A stretch of DNA of 64,000 nt from Antedon mediterranea. Lineage: Eukaryota > Echinodermata > Crinoidea > Comatulida > Antedonidae. Positions 10,510 through 20,393 of this stretch are shown here, piece after piece; position 1 is the stretch's first letter; the number at the start of each line of letters is the position of its first letter. The notes under the pieces are model-generated. The model saw only the letters and a program-made list of their open reading frames with translations. It searched no databases and was not told the origin of the DNA. The stretch spans positions 23,558,501 to 23,622,500 of the forward strand of contig NC_092672.1 in NCBI RefSeq assembly GCF_964355755.1. Reading direction: 5' to 3'. The translations under genes and the position numbers were made by a program.

Positions 10510-11400
10510 CAGTGGGCAAAAATTGGTTGAATTAACGTTAATTCAACGTTATCTGCAAACGTTGAAATAACGTTGAAAAAGTGGTTGAAAATGAAAGTTT
10601 GCCTCAACGTAAATGTCAACGTTGAATCAACATAGAAATTATCAACGTTGAAACAACGTTAAAATAAGTAACGTTGAAATAACGTTGAAAAATGGTTGAA
10701 AATGAAAGTTTGCCTCAACGTAAATATCAACGTTGAATCAACATAGAAATTATCAACGTTGAAACAACGTTAAAATAAGTAACGTTGAATTAACGTTGAA
10801 AAAATGGTTGAAAATGAAAGTTTGCCTCAACGTAAATGTCAACGTTGAATCAACATAGAAATTATCAACGTTGAAACAACGTTAAAATAAGTAACGTTGA
10901 AATAACGTTGAAAAAATGGTTGAAAATGAAAGTTTGCCTCAACAAAAATGTCAACGTTGATTCAACATAGATTATCAACGTTGAAACAACGTAAAAATGT
11001 CTACGTTGAAATTATCAATGTTGATTCAATGTTGAAATTATTAACGTTAAAACAACGTAATAATTAAGTTGAAATGAAAATTTGCATCAACGTAAATTTC
11101 AACATAGATTTAACGTTGAAATTATCAACGTTGATTCAATGTTGAAATATTAAAGTTAATTCAACATTATCCGCAAACGTTGAAATAACGCTGAAAAACT
11201 GTTGAATTAAAGTTTAAATTAAAAAAAATATCAACGTTGATCCATTGTAGAGTAATCAACCAAATTCAAGGTAGAAAAAATAACGTTTAATCAACGTATA
11301 CAGATCAACGTTGATTCAGTGTAAACACATTTTTACCGTTGATTCAACATAGAAATTATCAACATTAATTTAACACAGCAATGGTTTAGTTATTAGAAGA
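10510..11400. repeat. AACGTT minisatellite (~112 bp units, decaying rightward)
   Basis: tggttgaaaatgaaagtttg recurs at 10582, 10693, 10805 and 10917. Each ~112-bp unit contains several caacgttga words and the palindrome aacgtt. After ~11000 the units degrade into shorter, diverged pieces. The left edge begins cccagtgggc; no matching right end was found. Confidence 0.9.
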
Positions 11401-12480
11401 ACAGCTTATAGTAACACAACCAAAATAAGTCAAGCTGAAATCTGGCATATTTTCAATGGTAATGATTTGATTTGTTGAATTACTATATCCAATTTGAATC
11501 AACGGTTTTAAAGTAGTTGGTAGTAAAGTTACTGTTACGTCGCAGAATCCATCAATAGAGACATTTTATAAATACTGTATATCTCACTAATCTTTAATTT
11601 CTATAAAAACATAAAATAACATTTAATCAGGTGTTATCAAATCATCAGGCAAAATCCAAGCAACAATCAAATAATGTACATCCTCACTGACAGTTCTCAG
11701 GTACCAATGTTAAGTATAAAAAATATACTAATAACCAGTTTGTAATATGTTTGCCAACTAACATGATTGAATAACTATAAATATTGGCTGATTACAGTAA
11801 AATACAACACACGTCACAGGTGCCTTGTGCTAATGTTGCAGAAGTCCAAATGATGGCAATAACACATTACTGTAATTGCATTGTTCCGATTAGTCAATAA
11901 ACAGTTGCCTCGATTCCTGTGTTGACATTGTCCTATGGTTTCCAAAAGTGTGGCAATATTATTTTTCCAAACCTGAAACAAATTCAATCAAGTTACTGTA
12001 GTTTTAAACAAAAATAATACAGTAAAAAATTAATTGAAAGATTTATTGTCCCCAAAAAACAGGAACAATGAAGATTAATACAATCATACTTTGAACACCT
12101 TGCCATTTTGCAATTTTAACAATTTAGATATTCACTTGCCGTAGAAAATAAACAAAAACAATAAAGATTTCACTTAACAAAAATACAAAATAAACAGTAT
12201 ATTTAACCAAAAACCAATTGTTTGTTTAAATTGTCCCCCTTTTCAGGTACAAATGCATTTTTTTAAATCTAATTTTTTGGTCAAAGTGAACAACTCTACA
12301 GTGACGGCATATTCAACAAAACATTAAAAAAAAAATTGTTCAGTTCAATTATATCTTTAACACATTGTTCAAAAATCATACTGTACATAAACAAAAATTC
12401 AATTCAGAACATCATTTCACACTTACACGTAAAATATGCAATCAATTAAATTTATGTAAATAATATTGCAACACTGTATT
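11400..12480. other. AT-rich non-coding stretch
   Basis: No gene seen. 12035-12370 is a diverged copy of the dispersed repeat at 780-1100. Confidence 0.4.
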
Positions 12481-12611
12481 AATACAGTATTTACGCCGTG
12501 GTTATAGGATTCCGGCACCGTAACTCAACTGCCCCCAGCGTTAGGGAATCCGACACGCTATTTCGCATGCCCAGAGCGAGGTATTCGGCGACTCTATTTT
12601 TGTCTACAACA

Positions 12612-14828
12612 GACTACAGGCTGGTTTCCTGTCGACGTAAGAACATCACTTTTGTTGCGACTACGTCGATTTGTCGTAAGAAATGCGGATTTTACAGGAA
12701 ACCGATTACGATCGAAAATTTATAAAATCGACGCAACGTAAGAAAAATGGTAACGACAAACGATTTTACAGGAAACCGATGACCTAACAATTGTTGCGTT
12801 ACGACGTTTTCTTCCGATTTTACAGGAAACCGGGATTTTTTATCTTACGCTTGAATGAACGCCCTTGCGTCACGTTTCTTACGTCTCTTACGAAAGTTGA
12901 CTTGAAGTCAACTTTCGCAAGAGACGTAAGCGCAATCGTAACAAGCAACCAATGAGCGACAAGAGTTATGACGTAATGTGTATGTCCTTATAGTGAAATA
13001 AAGCCGGACAATAACATTTGTATGTATTTACTACTATAATTTTAGCCTAATCATGTTCTAATCAGGGAGTTTTAGGGTTGAGGGATGGGAAAGCGGATAG
13101 GTGCAAAGAGGAACAATTTTTAAATATATTCTTTATGCACTCAGTAACGAAATATTTTGTTCATGTTTTATAGGCCTATAAATAATATACCTCTAAATAT
13201 ATACAGTAACACATTTGCGATTTAATACTTTGTTAAAACTGTCACTGTCATAATCGATTGAAATATAGTCACGATACACCATTACGACGTTTATATTTTT
13301 GGTAATTATTAATTAATACAAACGTTGAGAAGGAACTGTCAGTATAGTTTATTTGTATATAATAATGTGTTTATATATCTAACAGTAGAGCCTATCCACA
13401 ATCTCAGTAATAAGTTTATTTGTATATATTTTTATATTACATCTAACAGTACGAACATTCACAGTAAGAAATGTTCGATTCAAATGAGGACCAAAAATAG
13501 GTAATTATAATAGGTATTTACAGTATTGTTCAAGTTTATTCTCAAAGGGCCCATATATTTACCTACCGTATGTGTTAAACCAAGGACTCATAAATTTACC
13601 TACTTGTGTTAAACCAAACTCTGGCAGACAGAGAGAGATTGGGATGTTCCATTCATCGCAAATCAATACATTTGTATAATCGTATATTAAATCAAAATAG
13701 TATTTTTTAAAGAAAATCGGCCTGTCTTCAACATTATTATGCTGTACTCTAGCTGTTCAACCGGTTTTCAGCTATTAAAAACAATTATCGTAGGAGGAGA
13801 TAGGAAAATGCGAAGCCTCCTCGCATTTTTGTGGCGGGTATTTTTCCAGATGGACATCCATTATTAGACAGTGTATACCACGATCGGAAAACACCCCTAT
13901 TTGGGGCAAATCGTTGAACCTAAATTCATTTTAATCGTCAATAACTAATTATCTAACTTAATTTAATTAGTAAACAGGGTTACATCAGGTGGTTAAAATC
14001 AGTACCGAAAGTACGAACCAACTTTATATACCATCGAGTAAAAATTCTAGAAGTAAAGCGCGATTTACCGAATTTTGCCCTTACGTAAAGTTATATAGAT
14101 TATAGGCCTGTAAATAATGGGTATCTTACTGCGGTAGTACTATCTCATGCTCGATTAGATATGCTTATAGGCCAATAGGCCAATGCCTAGTCTAGGGCCT
14201 AGGTAGGTCTAATAATAATAGGAATCTCGAAATGATTTGCCTTTTTTTAATTTTGAAAACTATTTAAGGCTAGGCCTAGAGGGCCAGGATAATTAATTCA
14301 TATTTTGATTCATACAAATAACACATAGGCCTACTAGCCTAGGCTAGTTTGATTATTTGGTCAAATCAATTCCTATTAGTACGGTACCGTACAGTATTAA
14401 TTAAGTATTTTACTAATACTAGGGCCTAGCTTATCTACTGAAAATAACATGTTGGTGTGCTGCACTGACAGGTAGGCTACAATAACAACATTCAACATTT
14501 TGCGCGAAAAATGATAAAACCCGCTCTAAAAAGAAACACCAATCAGAGATGTTGTTTCAAATACGTCATAAATCCGACCGACGTAAGAAAAATTTCAACT
14601 TTCGTAACAACACTAAAATCGACGTAAGCATACGACGTGTGTTTCACAGCCAAAATTTCAACTTTCGGGAGCAGCATAACTACAGATGTTTCTCTGCGGC
14701 CCGAAACGATCTTGACTAACGTCAACGACGTCAATTTTTTCTCAACTTTCGTAAGAGACGTAGGAAACGTATGAAACGCAAGAATCGTTGCAAAATTCGA
14801 CTTCTTACTTCGACAGGAAACCAGCCTT
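12612..14828. mobile_element. Inverted-repeat element with CAGGCTGGTTTCCTGTCG ends (~2.2 kb)
   Basis: The left end aggctggtttcctgtcg at ~12618 is mirrored at the right by cgacaggaaaccagcct ending at 14827. Both sub-terminal regions (12612-12980 and 14570-14828) are full of gacgtaagaa, acaggaaaccg and aactttcg words, consistent with terminal tandem repeats. 13000-14560 holds no coding frame I trust. An ORF on the minus strand at 14543-14878 is made of the end repeats. Confidence 0.65.
12878..12930. repeat. 24-bp hairpin
   Basis: Arms 12878-12901 and 12907-12930 (cttacgtctcttacgaaag and its complement, continuing) pair with one mismatch around a 5-base loop. It lies at the inner edge of the left end of the 12.6-14.8 kb element. 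Confidence 0.85.
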
Positions 14829-15011
14829 AAAGCGTGGTTCCCACTAGCGACGCAACACAAGGACGTAACGCAACGCAAGTGAATTGACCAATCACAAGCG
14901 ATGGCTTATTCGCTTGTGATTGCTAACTGTCTATAACTTCGCTTGTTATTGGTTAAAACGCTTGCGTTGCATTTACGTCCTTGCGTTACGTTCTAGTGGG
15001 AACCAAGCTTT
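14829..15011. mobile_element. MITE with AAGC.TGGTTCCCACTAG ends and TA flanks (~180 bp)
   Basis: Ends aagcgtggttcccactag and ctagtgggaaccaagctt are inverted and flanked by ta. Sub-terminal gcaacgcaagtg/cgcttgcgttgc and a gcttgtgatt inverted pair extend the fold. It abuts the end of the previous element. A TA duplication would fit a Tc1/mariner-type MITE. Confidence 0.7.
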
Positions 15012-15532
15012 ACAGCGATGGATCATTTTAATAGCTGCGCCACGGCGAACTAGCCGGCCTACATGCCTAATAATACTAGTAGGCCTACCAGCTAGATGTG
15101 ACCATTGGGCCTATTTATTTCGTAATTAAAAAAGTCGTTGCTTCATTCATATATAAACTTTATGAATTATAATTACATGACTAGTTTTAATTTTTATGAT
15201 TTTTCAAGTACAAAATAAAAGATTTCATATAACGCATTGATACTGTACATAACATCATGCAGCAATCATATACAAGTTGATTTGTTGACAGCAGCCGCCG
15301 TGCGGAATAATTACAGCTTGCACTAGTGCCACAGACCGCGCACCACATTACCCGAGAGTCGGAGTGTTAACTAGGGATGTACTGTGTAGCCAAAGATATC
15401 TTTGCTGTGGCCTAGTTAGTCGCCGTGCGGGGGAGAGAGCGATGGATGCGATAGGCATGTAGGCCGGCTAGTTCGCCGTGGCGCGCGCAGCTATTAAAAT
15501 GATCCATCGCTGTAAAGCTTGGTTCCCACTAG
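14993..15532. repeat. Long inverted repeat, ~75-bp arms
   Basis: 14993-15067 reappears reversed at 15453-15532 (shared words agcgatggatcatttta, ggcgaactagccggcc, acatgcct). The arm includes a MITE end, so the MITE end itself was duplicated with its flank. Confidence 0.85.
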
Positions 15533-15773
15533 AACGTAAAGCTAGGACGTAAACGCAACGCAAGCGAAAAAAAAAAAACCAGAACTGTTCGGGAGAAGTC
15601 CGTGTCGCAACGCTACGCTATTCATTTTCGTACATTTCTTGAAATACGCAAGCTGATTCTTATCAATATCATAATAATTATTTTAACGCGTGGCGGAATT
15701 ATTAATTCATGTATGGCCTAGGCCAAGTTTCATCCATCGCTCTCTCCCCCGCGCGACGACTAACTAGGCCACA
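15406..15773. repeat. Second inverted repeat, ~43-bp arms, interleaved with the previous one
   Basis: 15406-15448 (ggcctagttagtcgcc, gggggagagagcgatgg) is mirrored at 15731-15773. Its left arm lies inside the loop of the 14993/15532 repeat, so the two folds overlap. Confidence 0.8.
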
Positions 15774-15779
15774 ATTTAT

Positions 15780-16440
15780 TCAATTCAATATTAAAGTTAA
15801 GAACTATAAATACCAACCTTTTGTATATAAAAATATTGATCATCCATTAGATTTTTCTCGTTTGATTCACATAGAAAAGATTATAGGCCTACATGTACTT
15901 CATTATTTTGTACTCTAGCTAGGCATAGGCCTAAGGGCCTTAGCTAGGCCTACAATCTGAAATAAAGAAAGCAAGTAAGAAGTTTAACAAATAGCCGTCC
16001 TATGCTAGCATAAGTTTGTATACTATTAAAGCCCCATTCCCTACGTTTTTTAGATCTAATTTAAGATCACAAACTATATTTAATGTAAAAATAATACTAT
16101 ATGGTCCTATTGCGATAACTTTTTTCGTCTTTAAACGGTTAAAAATGTGAAAAATAAGTCGATTTTAATAATTATAGCGGCCCGCTATAAATCCCAAAAT
16201 GCATTGCGCGCGGATTGATATTTTTGTTTTTCACCTGTAATTCGCCCACTTTTCGATCGATCGTGAGGCCAAAACAAATGGAAGACTCCTAACTTTTCAG
16301 CGAAAATACCGGGTTTTCCCCAATTTGTATCAACGGAGTCTGGCAAAAATAGAAAGACAATTAATGCAGCAACTATACAACGTCAGGCTAGGTATATAGC
16401 TAGCGTACGATGTTCGTACGTTACTGATGTTTACCAGCTA
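15780..16440. other. Non-coding stretch
   Basis: AT-rich with TAGGCC words; no gene, RNA or clear element seen. Confidence 0.4.
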
Positions 16441-16575
16441 GGCGGTCCGCCTAAAAACCGGAAAAAACCAAAAAACACCGGAAAAAACCAAAAAATACCG
16501 GAAAAAAACAAAAAAATACCAAAAGAAACCGGAAAATACAAAAAAAAAATGACTATTTACCGGAAAAAACAACAG
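16441..16575 (+). repeat. ACCGGAAAAAACC tandem repeat, left member of an inverted pair
   Basis: Begins ggcggtccgcctaaaaaccg, then runs of ccggaaaaaaccaaaaaata, ending near tgactatttaccggaaaa. The same order of words appears reversed at 28380-28512. The pair encloses the PHD-OTU-transposase gene. Confidence 0.85.
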
Positions 16576-17049
16576 ATAGGCTAGTAACAAATACATTAAA
16601 TGTGATTTTTGTGTCAAAGTCGATCGTCAAACGCCACAAGTAAACATCTTTGTATAGAGGGCGCAGTCAGATTATGGTTAAAATAATAATAAAATATAGG
16701 CGGCCATTCTTGCTGTAGTTAATCGAGGTCTAAAAAAATTAATATTTACAATACTGTAATATTATTATTAATTTTAATCAATATATTTTTTTTGTAGGCA
16801 CGTACGCACCAAGTCACCCCTTTTGGCCAATTTATCCCATTACACTATTTTCATAAATTATAAAAAAAAAACACCGCATTATCTGTTTCAGAACTTTTAA
16901 ATTGTCCATTTATTTGGCACAGATCATTCCAATCCAAAATACTTGTTCATGCTTATTTTTCATGATAACATTAATATTATATACTGTACTGTATAAATAA
17001 ATATAAATAAATTGATATAATTATATCTATATAAACACAACAGACAAAG

Positions 17050-17290
17050 AACATTTATTTTAAACCGCCCGGTGATATACTTAAATTTAATTAATTAATT
17101 AATTTGACACGATAAGATGAGGACATCTGTGATAATGAAAAAAAAAAGATTCGAACCCGGAACCTTCTGCTTCATATGCAGATGTCCTGAACATTCGAGC
17201 ACTGGGGCTTTCATGTTCAAACTGGATAGCGACTTTTTAACACTCTGGGCCTGGTACGGCGGAACAGCACTCCCTCAATTTATATATAAT
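17050..17290 (-). mobile_element. tRNA-like repeat, left member of an inverted pair
   Basis: On the minus strand it has a pol III B-box-like ggttcgaatc, and a tctgc/gcaga stem around a 7-base loop, as in an anticodon arm. The homologous sequence is reversed at 26060-26260, and part recurs again at 26340-26530. It is either a tRNA-derived SINE family or the end of a larger element. Confidence 0.6.
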
Positions 17291-17299
17291 TGATTATAG

Positions 17300-18067
17300 G
17301 CTAATTATAATTATTAACGTTTAGACCGTAAGTATACTGTACTTTCTACAATAACCAACAATAAATGATACAAAATAACAGTAACAACAAAGATCGTGCC
17401 AACTCTCAGCACTAACATTTCTACAAATTAATCAAATTCAAGAAAATCAAATAATTATGTTTAACACTACAGTAAGGCCTACAACTAATACTATTAGTAT
17501 ACTAATACAGATTGTATCAATATCAATGAAAAAAATTGTAAAAGGTATACAGTAAGAACGCGCCAATATTTTAGATTTTTAAATTAAAATTGTAAAGTTG
17601 TGTTGCTTTTTTCATATACAATGAAGTTGAAACATAATAACACTAAAAATAACTACAGTGATTAATAACATTAATTAATTTGTTTATATACTTGTATTGT
17701 TATTTAAATATTAAAACGTGTTCAGTATTATAATTAGTTTAGACCGTGTAGGACCACCTATAGAATATCATATCATCACATTATCGTTACATTGTATCTA
17801 TAGTACATTATTATCGGCAGTACAGTTTAACTGATCTCCTATGGTATTTAAATCAAGAAAAGAATAGTTATTTATAATATATAAAATAGGCCTATGGTTA
17901 TATAACTAAATAAATCATTGCCTTCCTTTTTACTGTTAAATTGAAGAAATTCCTATCCTAGGGACATGAAGCAGATACGAAATATAAAGTAAGGAATATC
18001 ATGGAACAAAGAAAAGGGACATTCGGGAAAAAATACAGAAGACAAACAATGCGTAGAACACCCGAAA
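17300..18067. other. 3' flank of the transposase gene
   Basis: AT-rich, non-coding. No terminal inverted repeat of the transposase gene could be recognised here by eye. Confidence 0.35.
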
Positions 18068-18073
18068 TTTATT
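18068..18073 (-). terminator. Possible polyadenylation signal (AATAAA)
   Basis: AATAAA on the minus strand about 220 bases after the stop codon of the transposase gene; a plausible 3' end signal, not proven. Confidence 0.4.
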
Positions 18074-18291
18074 GCACCGAGATGGGTTATGAGAGACCTT
18101 TCTAGATTTCTTAAAGGGAAGATAAGAGAGATTTTGAGTCTAAAGTGCATCTGACCGATGATGTAATTAAATGAATTAAAATTAAGATTAATAAAAGCGA
18201 TTATTAATTTGGAATAAAAGCAATAGCGAAAATGACAGAGAATTATGCACAAAATAATATAATATGTAAATGGTAAGGCTGTAATCAAATA

Positions 18292-20393
18292 CTAATTACT
18301 CTTTCCGATTTTCGAACGAGTCTTGCTTGATCGCGGTCGTTTTCTTTGGCCTGGTTTTTTTGCTGTTCCAGATGATTTTTTTTTAATTTTCAATTTTCCG
18401 TCAGTGGATGATATTGAAGTTTTTGAAATGTTTGCGTTTAGTTGAACTCTCATGAACTTGGAGTATAGGCGATTTCTTTCGTCATCTTGTTTCCCAGCCC
18501 ATATCGCATGCGCTACCACGATTTTTTTATCTACAATATAATAATTCCCCTGTCCGTGTAGTGCTTGTCGAACATCAGCGTACTGCAGCTGTACAACTTT
18601 GTGCAGGATGTCAACAAGTTCCGGTAGTTTTTTTGGTTGCCAATTAATTGCCAATTTCAATATGTGATTAATACTTTCACAATTATTGTTTGTCCATTTT
18701 TTTGGAATTACCGTTTCTTTTCGGCGCGGAGAGAACACTTTTTCTTTTATAGTGGGTAGAAGTGTATTTCTAAAATGGTTTAAGAAACCAGGGGCTAATT
18801 GGTTTAAGTAGATTTCTATATCTAGGGCTTTCGCCTCAAATTCTCTGTCATTTTCGCTATTGAGTAATTCTCCGCAAATCATATTCACTATCCTATTTCG
18901 TTGTTCTTTGCTAACCCCTTCTTTGTCCCTCAGGAATTGTATGATGTTTTCTTTTATATGCCGTGTGCATAATATGTGATGGGACGAAGGAAAACAAAAC
19001 TTTATTGCCTTTACCAGCGCTTTCTCTTGGTCAGAACCAATAATTATGTCATCGGCCAGATGCACTTCAGACTCAAAATCTCTTGAATTTAACTTCCCTT
19101 TTAGATGCACAAAGAAATCTAGAAAGGTCTCATATAACCCATCCCAGTGCAAGAACATTGGTCCAATAAATATCGGGTGTTCATTAGTGGTTGTTCGACG
19201 CATTAACCGGTGTTTGAATACAGTTAAGGTTAGAAAACAACCACCCAGGTTGAAAGTCCGGTCTACTCCAACAATAGATTTTTCTACCGGCCCACAACAA
19301 AATCTCTTCATGTCACTTATTTGATCTTCTGTATAAAGAACTACACTTGGTGGTTTGTCACCTACAGCGTATACTTTCTTGACAAATTCATTGTCAGTAA
19401 GCTTCGTCAAGATCGTTTGTATTTCGTCTGCTGTATTCTGTCCTGCATGATGTCCCTTTTCTTTCCTTTTCATACTATATTTTATATTTCGTATCTGTTT
19501 CATGTCTCTAGGATTAGCGTTGCCTTCATTTAACAAGAGATCAGTATAAACGTCTCTTGGGGCTTGCGTGGCAGAAAGTCTATGTTTTGCTGCCATCATT
19601 GTACTTTTTGCGGTTCTTATATATTCGGTTCCGGGTGTATTTCTGTTTCCGTGACTTCTCTTTGTTTTAGGAAATTTGCCTAGGTATTCCACCAACGCTA
19701 GATTTGTTGACTCGTCGGGAAAAGATTTATCTATCCACGTGACCCTTTTTCGGAAAGAAGGGTCACGTTTAAGAGTCATGTAACATCGGCACACTAACAT
19801 TATGTTTTCAGGTTGTGGGTTCATTGGTGTCCAGGCACCTTTTACCTTTGTACAGTACACACCATCCCGTTTAACCACAGTTATCATAACGCCATTCATC
19901 ATAGCAATTATTGTTCGAGGTGTTGTAGTTTGAGATGAATGCCAAGTACCACAGTCATCGTAAAAAATACTGCGTTTACCATCTGCCCTGAGTGCGAAGT
20001 TTTCTCCATTGTCTACAACAAATGCAACGTTTTCTTTTATGCCACAAGGAACCTCATTGACAACTTCACTAATTGGGGTGTGTACCAAAATTTGTCTCAC
20101 GCGACTGATTCCAAGAAATCTACCTGTCAATTTGATACCCTGTCCTTGAAGCGACTCTAAGTCCGAGGATACCGAGGGTGGATGTGATCTGTAGAATGTA
20201 TTCCTCCGTTTGAAATCTTCAATCGACTCTGGGTCAGAGGATGATACCGTCCTACATGGTTCAGCATCCATTGATGTGGGAATTTTGGACCATTTTTGTT
20301 CATCCTTCCAGTAAAATTCTGGCACTGAATCTAGGTCAGATGATGAACATACATCTTCATTTTTATGTTGTTTTGCATTAGACGATGGTACAC
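18292..20393 (-). CDS. Exon 7: MULE transposase
   Basis: Acceptor ataatag, 700 codons including stop. The catalytic region shows GVDRTFNLGG (first D, residue 944 of the whole protein), IIIGSDQEKALVKAI (second D, 1021), HHILCTRHIKENI (the C..H of MULE transposases) and NNNCESINHIL (E, 1139). The C-terminus is strongly basic (KKPGQRKRPRSSKTR), a likely nuclear signal or DNA-binding tail. No frame damage. Confidence 0.92.

Noticed and set aside
14543-14878. 111-codon minus-strand frame
   Set aside because: Composed of the gacgtaagaa/aactttcg end repeats of the 12.6-14.8 kb element and runs into a MITE.
19046-20160. Several plus-strand open frames inside the transposase exon
   Set aside because: Antisense shadows of the 700-codon transposase frame, without domains.
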